The notes under the pieces: generated by a model
Database searches by the model: none
Told to the model about the DNA's origin: nothing
What the model saw: only the letters and a program-made list of their open reading frames with translations
Part shown: positions 1 through 10,997 of the stretch, piece after piece
Position numbering within the stretch: position 1 is the first letter of the stretch
How the letters are laid out: each line of letters opens with the position of its first letter
Translations under genes and position numbers: made by a program
From: Maniola hyperantus
Lineage: Eukaryota > Arthropoda > Insecta > Lepidoptera > Nymphalidae
Direction of reading: 5' to 3'
Length of the DNA: 64,000 nucleotides
Assembly: GCF_902806685.2 (NCBI RefSeq)
Contig: NC_048546.1
Coordinates: 10,434,534-10,498,533 of the forward strand

Positions 1-184
1 TTGCGAAATACTAAGCTTTAAAGTGTTAATTTTTGTTAGAGTCAAGTGCCCTCCCCCTATCAGACAGAGGCTCATGTCAGATTCTTTTTGTATAGGTATA
101 CCTAATTCGAGAAAGAGGTCAGCCGCCAAATCCAACTCGGTTGGGCATTCAGAAAGCTTCGAGATGTCTTCTTGTCCAAAATTC

Positions 185-290
185 CTTCATGCGGCGCAAG
201 ACCGTGGCATGTGAAAGTTCCTACAAGAGACCTATATCCAGCAGTAGACGTCTATCGGTTGACGATGATGATGATGATGATACCTATTAG
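185..290 (+). mobile_element. RTE-clade LINE, 3'-end fragment
   Basis: The stretch decodes to a decayed version of the RTE C-terminus (AAQDRG..., then ...SLQETYVQQWTSIG in better copies at 13.6 and 36.7 kb). It ends in a short GAT-repeat tail, the usual 3' end of this family. Stop codons replace both Trp positions (TGA and TAG), so it is dead. Only the last ~100 bp are present, consistent with 5' truncation. The family assignment rests on the matching copies in this window. Confidence 0.65.
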
Positions 291-639
291 TAGGTATGGT
301 ATATAATATTATAGATGATGTTGTTAAACGTATAAAACAGCTATTCTAACTACGGAACGGAACCCTACACTGCCCGTGGCCCGACATTAACTTGACCAGT
401 TTTATTAGAATTATGATTTTGATGGAAACTATTTACATAAACACGTCATTTGCAAAGTATTTATTATTATTGCTCACGTAATAATTGCCTAGGTGTTAAA
501 TGTTTTAAATAGATGACACAATAAATATAGCAATGTAACGATGCTTTTTTGCAAATTTGATAGCTAGGTATTCGATGTTTGCTCAGAAACAGAAAAACTA
601 TCTCTTGGACACGAATTTATCCACGTGTAATTTTTGGAA
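291..639. other. No recognised feature
   Basis: AT-rich sequence. A short ACGGAACCCTA-like motif near 352-366 resembles the end of the repeat seen at 22.8 and 44.7 kb, but is too short to call. Nothing else is seen. Confidence 0.5.
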
Positions 640-855
640 ACTTTGTTTTCCCGAGATAAGGGTACTTTCAGAATGCAAGCTATCGTAGTGCCAAATTTCG
701 TTAAAATCGATCAAGTAATTGGAATGTAGCACTATTTTCCAAACACAGCGATACTAATTTCCACATCGCGGATTTTTAAATGACACTTGTGCAACAGACA
801 ATTTGGACTCATGGCATAAAAAAGTAACAAACAAACAAACACTTACACTTTCGGT
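640..855 (-). mobile_element. Helitron-like element (LEP1-type), degenerate
   Basis: Matches the body of the Helitron at 13.9 kb in the same order: a TTTTCCCGAGATAAGGGTA block, then GAATGCAAGCTATC, GTGCCAAATTTCGTTAAAATCG, and an AAACAAACAAACAC stretch. The diagnostic CTAG 3' end is not recognisable. Divergence is high, so this is an old copy. Confidence 0.45.
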
Positions 856-1865
856 TAAAATACTAAAACAGATTAACAAAAATACAGATTACACAGAAAA
901 ATAAATCTGTTTTAATGTAAAGTTACTGAATCGCTTCATTTTAGAACAAATCATTAAAATCGTAAGAGAACACGATACACCTTTTATCAAGAACATCAGG
1001 TTACCAAATTATGAGAGAGAATTTTAAGTGGGATCATAATAGGGAGCGTAATATGCAAATACAACGATTGAATTTAAAATTTCAATACTATAACGAAGTG
1101 ACGACTCTCTAAACTCTAAATAATGATTCCAAACTATTTCCAATTTCTAATTATGAATAGAAGATTATTATATAGATTATGGTAAGTAACTTTTGTTTAT
1201 ATCGTGAATTAAAATTTAAAAATACAATAAAAAAATGTAGTTTCTAGACATTGATGAACTGACAAAAAAAATGGATCCGAATAAGCTTTTCAAAATTCAA
1301 AATTAATTTATTTAATGTAGGTATTTCTGTAAGTACTTTACGCAAACGATAGGGCGTTGCCAGATTTGATTATGAAGGTCTCTTATGTCGTTTTAAAGAA
1401 CTCTCTGTTTATAAAGATTAATATTTTGTCTCACATTTGTTATTAAATTGATAAACAGAGACTGTTAGGCAAGCCCGAAAGGTTTGCCCGCCATTTCTGT
1501 TTGTTTTAGGACGAATGCGCGGATTTTTTCGTTTCTCGAGTTATTCTCGAAGGAAAGTTTTACAGGCCACCTATGCTAAGCTTTGCCGAATGACCCCGAT
1601 CCTAGCTTTCTTTAAAATTTACCCCTTGAAGAATCTTTTACGTTACAAAATATCATTTTAAGTAAAGTAAATACATATAAAATACGTATTTTATAGATTC
1701 CGTTTTTATGATACGCATACCCCCTGTGCTGCGGTAAAGTTTCTTGCATAAATACGCTAAATGGTTGAATTGTTTCCAAGCGTATAGGATGACCATGAAT
1801 AAGTTTTCAAATTTTTTTAAATGCAACTAACAGAAATAAATAAATTGTTTCGAAATTATTATTAT
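856..1865. other. No recognised feature
   Basis: About 1 kb of AT-rich sequence with no long frame, no tRNA boxes and no repeat recognised from elsewhere in the window. Confidence 0.5.
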
Positions 1866-1866
1866 A

Positions 1867-2076
1867 CTAGCTGATGCCCACGACTTCGTCCACGTAGATT
1901 GAAGTATTCAAAAATTCTGTGGGAACTCTTTCATTTTCCGGGATAAAAAGTAGCATAATGTACGAGTACCTTTTCGGGTCTTTGACTTTACCCATGCAAA
2001 TTCACGTCAATCCGTTGCTCCGTTGCGGCGTGATTGAAGGAAAAAAGTTTACATTTATAGTAAGGGTAGTGATTGA
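1867..2076 (-). mobile_element. Helitron-like element (LEP1-type), near full length
   Basis: Read on the minus strand, it starts at a TCA(A)TCACTACCC-like 5' end, runs through the CGTGATT...CAACGGA and CCGGAAAAT blocks, and ends with a GC-rich short hairpin followed by GCATCAGCTAG and a T. A 5' TC and a 3' CTAG followed by T are the Helitron insertion signature. The element is non-autonomous: ~210 bp with no coding capacity. An open frame at 1919-2254 on the plus strand is a by-product of this repeat and the next one. Confidence 0.8.
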
Positions 2077-2097
2077 TAATCATTTTGAAATTCGCCA

Positions 2098-2240
2098 TCT
2101 TGGTTTTTATTATTTTGTTAGGTATAGCGGCAACAGAAATATACACTCTGTGGAAATTTCAATCCTGTACCTATTACAGTTCGTGAGATACAGCCCGCTG
2201 ACGAACAGCCAGACGGAAAGAGAAGGCTTAATAATAAGAT
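2098..2240 (+). repeat. Interspersed repeat P (GGTTCCGTA family), fragment
   Basis: Shares the block GTATAGCGGCAACAGAAATA, then a GTGGAAATTTCAA block and the GAGATACAGCCCGCTGAC block, with copies at 22.8 and 39.1 kb. Both ends are lost. It abuts the 5' end of the neighbouring Helitron. Confidence 0.6.
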
Positions 2241-2899
2241 CCAGCTCAGCATAATGCTGTATGCCCTTGCAAAAACACAAGAGCATACAGCGCTGATTTT
2301 CAGCTACAACTACTTAATTCAGCTGGCTTTGTGCTTGTACAAAAATGTTAGGTAGGTACCCGTCTCAGTTGAGGTCGGTGTTGTTTTTGACAGTTTAAAA
2401 TCTACAGTATAAAATATATTTTGCATATATTTTCTTCAAATAATAATGGAAGCCAAAACGCAAAAACATTTTTAGAAATAATACAGAGACTTTAGTATAA
2501 AGATACTCTTATTGTTGTAATAAATAACCATAAAATGTAAACATTGGCTGAATATTAACAAATTATTACACCAATAACTTGCGTATTACGAGCTTTTGTA
2601 CAGTTTTTTTATACTTTATTTTCAACATAAATATGTGTAGCCTTTAGAATATTATTTTTAAAAGTGTTTATAAAGATGTCACACTGAAAGGAGGATGTCC
2701 TCTAAATAATATAGGCCCTGGGCATCCTACGCAGGACGTACCAGCGTAGGCCATAAAGGCCGGTCAACTTCAGAAATAAAACGACGCAAACCCATTCACA
2801 CTAGAGTCCTAAAATATTTATAGCCCCGCACTTATTATTATGTCGAGATAAACATTTGCTACCGAAGCATATCTTGCTTAATCTTTAGGTATATTTCTT
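2241..2899. other. No recognised feature
   Basis: AT-rich. A 7-bp stem (CCTACGC / GCGTAGG) near 2726-2750 is the only structure noticed and is too short to interpret. Confidence 0.45.
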
Positions 2900-2957
2900 A
2901 CTAGCTTATTTCTGCGACTTTGCGTGGATTTACGTTTTTAAAGATCTTGCAATTTCT
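2900..2957 (-). mobile_element. Helitron-like 3'-end fragment
   Basis: ACTAGCTTATTTCTGCGACTTTGCGTGGAT is the diverged reverse complement of the Helitron 3' end (hairpin plus CTAG). Only ~55 bp can be followed. Confidence 0.5.
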
Positions 2958-3794
2958 CAAAACCCTTCCTTTGTGCACCTAGCGCACCCCTAGGGCTGTG
3001 CCTAGGAAATATTTCCACCTAAATCCCTAGGACTATCAGTTTAGGCTGTGGCTTGTTTGACTATTAGTTAGTCGTGGTTCCTATACTATTTTAAATAATG
3101 TGATAATAGAAGATAGACTGCAGCGAATTTATCTGTCTGGTCTATAACTACGTCAAATCTGAAACTAATGCAATATTTCTTTTTATCTGAAAGAACGTAG
3201 TATCTGGTTTGTAGATCTTCAAACATGGAGGACAGAGGGCGTATTTGGAACCGTCGCAGCTTTACCTAGTTTTAAGTTTGCATGATCAATAATTATCTCC
3301 TACATTGATTATTATTATCTTACAAACTCAATAATTGACACTAAAATGAGTGTATTAAAGCTCCTACTCGTATTATGAAAATATGGCTTTGACATCGATC
3401 AATGCGAGCAAAGTCCCCAGAAAAAGCTAGTTTGATTATACACCTACGGACAACACCACACGATCTAGCTAGAATGTTTTAAATTACATAATTATAACGG
3501 ATGTCCAGCTATGACTGCTATGAGACCGACCCAACTCGTCTGCGGGCCGGTTTGTCGAGGAAATTAGTATTTATTTTCACAAAAAATGCTTTATGGGATA
3601 GGCAATTAAAAATAATAAATTTATAGATATTTTTTATAATAGTTACCTTTATATAGCCAGAAGCACAGAATATGTAATAGTACTAACGTACCAGAAGCTA
3701 GTTGGAGACTTGACGGCTCACGTAGTTCCGAAAATATAATATCACCAGCTGATAACCTTATTTACTTATTTTTTTGTTTAATTCTGCATTTATG
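2958..3794. other. No recognised feature
   Basis: No coding frame or repeat recognised. Short CCTAGG-rich words occur near 2980-3030. Confidence 0.45.
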
Positions 3795-3796
3795 TA

Positions 3797-4154
3797 CAGA
3801 TGGGGTGCAACCAGAACGCTAGCAAAAACTTAGCGTCATTGTTATACTTCCTAAACACAATCCAATACCAATAACCATTTGCCTCATTTTGTAGTTTAGT
3901 GATTTAGTATTTTTCAAACCCGTAATGTATATAGCGTGCAAAACTCAGATCAATGCCCCACTTATGACGCGGCATTGACTCCGAGTGGCCTACTTACGCA
4001 ACGTTTGTTGACCTCTAGCGTCAGTCAGATGTTTTATTTGCAATATTATATCGTCAACTTTTACAAAATATTTGTTTTTTTTTGTGGTATCATATCAGTA
4101 ATCATCAGTACTATCACCTCTCTTCGTTTTCGCTAGCGTTCTAGTTACACCCTG
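3797..4154. mobile_element. TA-flanked MITE, copy 1
   Basis: A 358-bp element with a second copy at 49825-50156. The right end, read inward, is CAGGGTGTAACTAGAACGCT; the left end has the matching GGGTGCAACCAGAACGCTAG. It is flanked by TA on both sides (3795-3796 and 4155-4156), consistent with a TA target duplication. No coding capacity is seen. TA duplication suggests a Tc1/mariner-related transposase, but other TA-using superfamilies are possible. A short frame at 3936-4136 lies inside it and is not a gene. Confidence 0.75.
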
Positions 4155-4156
4155 TA

Positions 4157-5817
4157 TTTCTGATTTTAAAAAAAATTAAAATTTGATTATTATTATAAGT
4201 AGATTTTAATTTATCCTTAGGTTCTTTTAATGAAAAACTTAGGGTAATTCATATTGACAGCGAATTAAATATAAATTCTAAAATCAAGGTTAAATATTCT
4301 AGCAATTTTTAACTGACAGTCCAAAAGCTGCAGTTTTCATGCTGCACAATATCAACTTTAATTGACAGTTTGAACTGTTCAGACAGTTTTAAGAAAGTCA
4401 GTAAAAGTGATCGTATGTAGCCGCCTTAAGACAAACACATCATGTTATTTGTAGACAATCTCAAATACTAAATAGATAATTGGAAAGCCCGGGCGTACCC
4501 ATTTGCGACTACCGTTCAATACAAATATACCGCAATCGCACGTTTTGTTGCTTTAAAAATTAATACGCGATCAATTTTCTATTGAAACGACCGACGTCGG
4601 CGGATCAAAACTCGACCCGAAATTTAAACAACACTTTATAATGGTGGCACAAAAGCCGCGGTCATAGCATGCCACTCGCCTTAATACCAATAACGAAAAC
4701 TGTACACAAAAACTAATCAACCGTCGACGGAGAGTCACTATCCGTAACTTTTCCTGCCAAAGTATTGGACCAATGGGTCAAAAAAAGCTCTTTTCATGTG
4801 TAAGTTCTTAAGCGTTGGTAAGCGTTACATAGGAAATTAATCGTTGCGTGTAGCCTGTTCAATACTTTTAAATATGCGATATGTTAAAATAATTATCATT
4901 GAAGTGTGCGTGGATTGAAGATGTGTTGTACTATTTACAGTGCCCATAATAGGAGGATAATTTCATGAGGGTGTATGTATATTATGAGTTTATTTATTCC
5001 ACTATAACTTCTTAAGACCTGAACAGATTATAATGTATGTGGGTTATACTCCTTACGTCATTTCGAATGACGCTGACTGTAATTAAAAAAAAACAATATA
5101 CCTAGTAACTGTTTGGCGCCATTTTTAAATGTGAAAAATTCTTTTTTTTAAAAGATGTAGTACGCTGGATGTCTTCTCGTAAGCGTTGGTGCCGCGTCTT
5201 GCTAGGTGTGCACACATAGAGCGTGTTTTCTAAACGCATTTTTCTCCGAAGCAAAGATCCAATATTTACCCTTTCCATGAGCAGCACAATGCCTAATGTT
5301 TGTCTCGGAGTTGCACTTCGGATCCTGTGTAAACTCAGCCTTACAAATTGAATACAGCTCAAAATCTGATTTTATATTTTCAATCATATTTCGTTGATGA
5401 TAAACTTCAATTTCAATTGACAGATAAATGTGTTGTAAGGACGCAGTGCATTTTACTCTTGTCCGTGGTAGCATTTAGTAGCCCAGAGCGTTTTTGCGGT
5501 TACTTTGTATGAGCTACATTGATATTATTATAAAAACCCCTAAAGATGCACAGTTAAAAATGTATTTCTTATTGCCTAATCCTAAATTTCCCATACAACT
5601 TAATTACAACTTAACTTATAATAATAATAGTAAAATAATAATAATTTTAAGTGTATCCTGTATTCTTACTCTCTGTAATTTTGTTAACAATAAAGTTGTT
5701 TTAATTAAATAATTTAACGTTAATAAGTAACTTAAACAATAATTCTTCGCGTGTTTTTTTTTTTTGGATTATCATACTCAATATATTAACCTTAACAAAA
5801 ATCAACCGCGTACATTA
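4157..5817. other. Unassigned stretch; weak minus-strand frames at 5.1-5.5 kb
   Basis: Mostly AT-rich. Overlapping minus-strand frames at 5102-5362 and 5202-5474 have no convincing start or family. The block CGGATCCTGTGTAAACTC (5329-5346) recurs almost exactly near 41787-41804, so this patch may be a remnant of an unnamed repeat. Confidence 0.35.
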
Positions 5818-5997
5818 TTTTTTAAATCTCGTGGGAACTCTAATATCCTAAGATAAAAACTAGCCTATATCCATCTCCTGGATACAAGCTATCTCTTTAC
5901 CAAATTTTGCCAAGCTCAGTTAAAGGAATGGGCCGTGAAAAGGTAACAGACAGACAAACAGACAAACTCACTTTCATATAAATTAGTATAAATAAAT
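5818..5997 (-). mobile_element. Helitron-like element (LEP1-type), 3' truncated
   Basis: The blocks CTCGTGGGAACTCTAAT, GGATACAAGCTATCTCT, TACCAAATTTTGCC, GGGCCGTGAAAAGGTA and the CAGACAGACAAACAGAC stretch follow the order of the copy at 13.9 kb. The CTAG-bearing end is missing at the left border. Confidence 0.7.
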
Positions 5998-6307
5998 ACG
6001 ACAGGAGTTATTTCTTATACTTACCTAAGAACTGTTTGCTGTGTATCTTGGAGTTTATAATAATATCAATGGTATGCTAAAAGAAAAGGTAGAGATAGCC
6101 CGGAGAAGTTTGCGAGATAAATTACACTTAACATCAGCACTCGTGAGTGCATTGATTTAAATAAGTCCTTACACGACTCGATAGATCGACTGAGTGATTA
6201 TTCATGAGAAATTAACTGCGAATGAACATAAATTATTAAATTTAAATATTAATTAGTGAAACACTGACAGAAGTGTTTAATTATTAACTACCCACACAGA
6301 AATATTT

Positions 6308-6420
6308 ATAGATAACTTCAAGTCAAGAGTGAATAGGCATCTTCTAGGCAAGCGCCCTCTATTTTAGGCTGCATCATCTCTTGCCAGCAGATCTTATCAC
6401 AGCCAAAGGTTCATTTATTT
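6308..6420 (+). pseudogene. LINE reverse transcriptase C-terminus and 3' UTR (Jockey/CR1-like)
   Basis: Positions 6315-6368 decode to NFKSRVNRHLLGKRPLF followed by a stop. The fragment at 23.9 kb decodes to the related TFKARLSMHLLCKYPLT and stop. This FK-R-(N/M)-HLL pattern close to the end is typical of Jockey/CR1-like non-LTR retrotransposon proteins in insects. The following ~50 bp (GGCTGCATCATCTCTTGCC) match the family's 3' UTR. The rest of the element is gone. It once encoded part of an enzyme that reverse-transcribes element RNA at a nicked target. Confidence 0.55.
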
Positions 6421-7169
6421 TAAAAGAGTGCTTTCATTCTGTCATTGCTGAGGATGGTGATCCCTTTCCATTATTCATACCACAGTAGAAGTTTTCTTAG
6501 TAGGTAGTGGATGAAAATATCATTTAAAAAATCATATTTCCTAAACTAGGTACTAAAAGTCGCTGAACATATAGGGGAGATTTGGATACTCCTTAATATA
6601 AGGTATTTAAATTTTTCTTTTAGACGTCACATCTTCGGCCATCCTGTATAACAAACAGGAAAATGTCTAAACGTAAAATTAATAAAAGGCTAGTAAAATT
6701 TAAAACCAAACAAACAAACTGCATTGGGGCCATAAAAGGGTGTTAAACCCTTATAACTTCATAATTTGCAAAAAGAGAAAACTCGTACCTAATTGTGCAA
6801 ACATTTTATCGCATTGATTCAAAACCTTTACAATTCTGTTAGTTATAAATCTTGCAATAACAATAAATACTTACTCAGTCATTTTTTGGAGTTACGTAGG
6901 TACAACGAGACTGGGACCCCTGTGAAATTAGTGTCTTACATTTACATTTATTTATTTCAACAAAAAAAAACTATAACAATGTGGCTTGTCTGAGCACTGC
7001 ACATTTCTCTATCATTGCCTTACAAACAAAGTATGCGGTTAGCTGTAGTATGTAGTTAACAATAAAAATACAAGTAAGTAGGTATAATATATTTAAGCTT
7101 TCCCCTTAGTGAAATAATACATAAGTAATCAGTACTTTCCACGAATAAGTAAAGAGTTAACACTTGATT
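6421..7169. other. No recognised feature
   Basis: AT-rich sequence; no frame, boxes or repeat recognised. Confidence 0.45.
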
Positions 7170-7228
7170 TTTCAAATCCACGCTAACGAAGTCGCGACAG
7201 TCGCGACTTGCGAGCTTTATCTATACCT
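7170..7228 (+). mobile_element. Helitron-like 3'-end remnant with palindrome
   Basis: TTCAAATCCACGCTAACGAAGTCGCG resembles the Helitron 3' end, which normally continues GGCATCAGCTAG. Here it runs into a near-perfect palindrome instead (AAGTCGCGAC, one base, GTCGCGACTT; 7189-7209). Confidence 0.4.
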
Positions 7229-7413
7229 ATTATAATTTTGTGTCAGAAAGTCAAACAAGAAGTAGTATCTACTAGTCATTTATTAGTTTGTTACGGACTT
7301 TGGTTAATTATCCAAAATTATAACTGTAAATATATTATGTTACTTGCAGCTACGAAACTCTTTTGTTAAGATGGTATTATCCAGTGGTGTTATCTATCTG
7401 AAGCTACTTTGGC

Positions 7414-7578
7414 TCTTTACGCACTGCATCCGATCCGAAGTCCCAGAATACAAGCCATAGATACTATTTATATGAGGATTTGCGCTGAATTTCTGAATTT
7501 CGATTCTAGTAGATCCTATATCCGAGTTTTCTTGATCTGAATTTTCTCGGATTCGGATCGGATACGGTGCGTAAAAAG
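7414..7578. mobile_element. MITE with ACGCAC...CCGATCCGAA terminal inverted repeats
   Basis: The left end TTTACGCACTGCATCCGATC is matched by the right end read in reverse, TTTACGCACCGTATCCGATC. That gives ~25-bp inverted repeats about 165 bp apart. No coding capacity is seen. The ends resemble those at 50.6 kb and, more loosely, the Harbinger-type MITE at 20.65 kb (CACTCATCC). A clear target duplication was not found. Confidence 0.6.
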
Positions 7579-8217
7579 TCTAAGCAATCAGTGAATTGAA
7601 TATTTACACTGTACGGAACCCAATCAAAAATTTTGAACTGTTACTCGTCCAGTTTTTATATTAGTGACCTTTTGCAAGGTCCTGATAATATCCCCCGCGC
7701 GAATATCGCAATTAACAGTGCAATAGCAATAAACAGTCGGTGTTGCGCATAACAAAGGGTTCGGTCTTTGGTAGCCCTTTTGTTAACATTATTACAGCTT
7801 ATACAACTTTCTTTATGCCAATGTCTTTGTTTGTTTACCCGTTAGGCCATTTCGCAAATATGACTAACCTTTGGAATGGTTTAACGGTATGGTAGTAAAT
7901 ATCGCATAGATACCTCCAACTTCTATATTCAGTCCTGTTTCTAACTATGCGACTAGTACCTATTTACTATTTTCCTTCAGCCCCGCCCATTTGGTTTCCT
8001 GTAAGCTGTATTACACAAACTCATCATTTCTCATATACAAAAAAATAGACGCTTATTTTATAACAAACTGAACTCCTATATTTATGAGCATTGTAACCAA
8101 CTCCGCGACCACCTCTATGCCTGGCGATCGCGGATATTCTTTTGTACTTAAAAAATAACTTTAATAGAATAATAGATAAAGACTACAGTAAAATAGAAAT
8201 AAATAAATCCACTCTAT
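7579..8217. other. No recognised feature
   Basis: No frame or repeat recognised; a possible 3-4 bp remnant TACGGAACCC at 7612-7621 resembles the end of repeat P. Confidence 0.4.
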
Positions 8218-8411
8218 TCATACTTAATATTAATTATTATGCGGAAGTGTGTCGGTCTATCTGTCTGCTAGTTTTTCACGGCATGCCTGATTTTGACGGG
8301 AACAGAGATAGCATCCCGGGGACATAGGCTATTTTTGTACCCGGAAAATCAAAGAGTTCCCACGAGATTTTTAAAAACCTAAATACACAAGGAGTTGCGG
8401 GCATCATCTAA
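8218..8411 (+). mobile_element. Helitron-like element (LEP1-type), both ends recognisable
   Basis: Begins TCATACTTAATATTAATTAT and GCGGAAGTGTGTC, then CTGTCTGCTAGTTTTTCACG, the CCGGAAAATCAAAGAGTTCC block, and ends GTTGCGGGCATCATCTAA. The 5' TC and 3' CTRR are the Helitron ends. The internal block is shorter than in the 13.9-kb copy. A plus-strand frame at 8142-8327 is a by-product. Confidence 0.75.
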
Positions 8412-8879
8412 ATTGTATGATTAAAAAAAAAAATGCTTACTATCCAAATGGGGTCCAAACCCAAACTAAGTTTATAAAGAAAGCGTTAGGGAGCACACTA
8501 GGATTACTTCTCTTAACTCACTCTAAATGGATAGTAATATTTGTAAGCCTTTAACGAAGCACTTACTTAATCTAGCCACAATAAAACATATCGCGTTAAA
8601 ATTACGTAGCTCTATGAAACGAACCAAGAACATTTCAAATCGAAGATGAATTGATAATGGTTTTCATACCATTTGTAGATGATTTGATCGAGGCTAATAT
8701 TATGCTCGGGATTCGAGGACTATTATTTATTCTATGCTCATAGTTCACGATCTATTGGAAACCTTGGATGACTAAGAGCCGCTTCCTTTAAATGATCACT
8801 GAGCTTACATCATTTATTTCTCAATAGACAATCCCTTAGAGGATGATTCATAAAGGCTATGGATTTTTAAAGCAATCCT

Positions 8880-9353
8880 TTTAAGCCTGATTTTCAGCTG
8901 AATACTAAAAGTTCAACGAAAAAGACATACAAAATAGCTATATCATGACGTAGAAATTCGTTAAAGGATTTTTGAAAATAAAATGTGGATCTCAAAGTAT
9001 GAAAGTTATATCTATAAAAATTCGGCGTTCGGTTGAAAATGAAGAAATAGTGTTTCACGATTTTCGTAGATTCCACCCCCAAGGGGGTTATATACCTAGG
9101 GTATGGAGGTTTGTATGAAAGTCCAACATTTTTAGCTATAGCTCTATCTATGAAAATTGATTAGTACCTATTTGGATTTCGACTAAAAATAAAGAAACAT
9201 GGTATTTCAGGATTTTAGAAAATTCTAAGGGAAATTTAAAGAAATTTCATAGGCAGGTAGTCCGAGATATGCAAGAACTAAGAAGTTACGCATACTAGAA
9301 TTTGATGAACATAATTCCACGTGGTTCATCAACGGTCGTGAGCAAAAGCTAGT
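8880..9353 (+). mobile_element. Longer Helitron-like element, degenerate
   Basis: Ends with GTCGTGAGCAAAAGCTAG and T, the Helitron 3' signature. It holds a CCACCCCCAAGGGGGTTA block like the AACCCCTAAGGGG block of the type-B Helitrons at 13.3 and 60.7 kb. The 5' limit is uncertain. Type-B elements elsewhere here are ~235 bp, so this may be a longer relative or two overlapping insertions. Confidence 0.4.
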
Positions 9354-9787
9354 TTACGTATTACGAATTAGAGCTATGCAATAAATCTTTTTCAGAAGTA
9401 CCTAAGCCAAGGAGGCATTCTTTCCCGAAGGACCGAGTGGTATTTTTATAAAACACAGTAATCTTCTCAGCCCTAAACAAGAAGATCAAGTTTAATTCCG
9501 GCACACTGCTGTGACTATATTTCAAATTTTATGGCGCTATTATTCCCGATAATATACGAGGTTTAAATAAATTTCAACTAAGCTAACACACCATAAACGA
9601 AATGAGCATTTTATTTGTTTCAAAAACTGACTCAAAAATACATAAACTAACATTTTTTAGATCGCATAAATTAGGTATAAAGAGATTGAACTGAAGTGGT
9701 AATGAGGAATGGATGTGATGAGGTTCTATTGCTAGAATGGCGAATAGATAGTAGTTAATTTTCACTCTGTCGGTGTCTCGTCACCAA
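9354..9787. other. No recognised feature
   Basis: AT-rich; the minus-strand frame at 9583-9765 has no supporting feature. Confidence 0.4.
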
Positions 9788-10052
9788 GCTGTGATAGCCT
9801 GCTGGTTAATCGGAGGTCGGGGGTTCGATCCCGGGCACGCACCTCTAAATTTTCAGAGCTATATCACTTGCTTTAACGGTGAAGGAAAACATCGTGAGGG
9901 AACCTGCATGCCTGAGAGTTCTCCATAATGTTCTCAAAGGTGTGTGAAGTCTACCAATCCGCACTTGGCCTGCGTGGTAGACTGTGACCACAACCCTTCT
10001 CAATCTGAGAGGAGAGCCGTCTGTACTGAGCCGGCGATGGGTTGCTTATGAT
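9788..10052 (+). mobile_element. tRNA-derived SINE, Metulj-type, near full length
   Basis: A tRNA-like head contains a B box (GGTTCGATCCC at about 9823-9833). Compared with the head at 36.9 kb it lacks ~15 bp between the two pol III boxes, so the promoter is probably dead. The body is the conserved ATCACTTGCTTTAACGGTGA, GAAAACATCGTGAGG, GTGTGTGAAGTCTACCAATC, CTTCTCAATCTGAGAGGAGA and GAGCCGGCGATGGGTTG series shared with copies at 16.8, 23.4, 40.5 and 53.4 kb. Its 3' end is interrupted by the hAT MITE at 10053. Confidence 0.85.
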
Positions 10053-10198
10053 CAGTGGCGTGCAGCTCATAGAGGCATAAATACACTGCTTACCCCAGTT
10101 GTAATAACTCAATGCATATTTTTCATTATGACCTGCCAGTGAACAGGCTCCTACTTAACTAGTGCCTACCCTGGTTTCGAACCCTGTGCACGCCACTG
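10053..10198. mobile_element. hAT-type MITE with 8-bp target duplication
   Basis: Starts CAGTGGCGTGCA and ends TGCACGCCACTG: perfect 12-bp terminal inverted repeats. It is flanked on both sides by CTTATGAT (10045-10052 and 10199-10206). CAGTG ends with an 8-bp duplication are the hallmark of hAT elements. At 146 bp it has no coding capacity. It landed in the tail of the SINE at 9788. A truncated second copy lies at 36828-36922 on the other strand. Confidence 0.85.
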
Positions 10199-10270
10199 CT
10201 TATGATGTTGTGTAGTCAAACAAATTACAGCGTTTAAACTACCGTGAGTGATTTCCATTCTACATAATAT

Positions 10271-10350
10271 CTGTCCCGGCTTTACTCACGTGTGTAGTCG
10301 ACGTTAGCCCGACTAGTTTCGAACCCATACGGGGTCCTTTTTCAAGGGAG
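10271..10350 (+). repeat. Interspersed repeat Q
   Basis: The blocks CGGCTTTACTCACGT, GTCGACGTTAGCCCGACTAG, TTCGAACCC and GGGGTCCTTTTT recur in reverse complement at 42828-42895. Family unknown. Confidence 0.55.
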
Positions 10351-10891
10351 TCAAACAAACACAAACAGGGAGGGAAACAAATTATAGCTTGCAATTCTGG
10401 TTATATCCGGTTATTTGTCTATTGTTAATGTTAGTATCAACGTATGATACATACTCAAAGATTACCAGCCTCTGACGGGCCTAAGCTGACAGGTATACCG
10501 GGGACATAATGAAAGTTGAAAGGCACCGGCGGTAAACACATTAAACCCAATCGGCTCAGACCCTTGGCGCTGTGACGCGATCACTAAATCCCTAAATCAT
10601 GATCAACGACAAATATGGTCTGATTGATTTTAATGTTGCTATTACTTTTTTGTTATGATGCTGGAGGACTAAAGAGGTAGGTAATAAGGCTTTGGGTCCT
10701 ATATGTAGATGTTAAAACGTGTATATTTTAAAAGTTGCAAAAGCATGAGGGCAAACTTTTTTTCTTTTAGGTTTTCCAAAAGGCGTTGAATTAAATCACT
10801 AGTCTTTTTTTAATAACTTAAATAAGTAAATAGAAAGATTGACAGTACGCCTTCAATAGGATAATTTTTAATTCCTTAGTATCTACATCGA
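10351..10891. other. No recognised feature
   Basis: Nothing recognised. Confidence 0.4.
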
Positions 10892-10997
10892 GTGGCATTC
10901 CGAACCAGTGGTAGATGCATCCGACTATTCGAAAGTACCTACTTGTAAAAGTTTATTCGAAAAAAAAAGATTTTTATTTTTATTTTATTTTTATAGT
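10892..10997 (+). mobile_element. LINE 3' tail (GGCATTCCGAACCAGTGG family)
   Basis: GGCATTCCGAACCAGTGGTA, then CATCCGACTATTCGAAAGTA, TTGTAAAAGTTTATTCGAA and a TTTTTA-repeat tail. Nearly identical to 14836-14936, apart from a 4-bp CTAC insertion. This is the 3' UTR of a non-LTR retrotransposon, severely 5' truncated; the clade (CR1 or Jockey) is not certain from the UTR alone. Confidence 0.65.
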
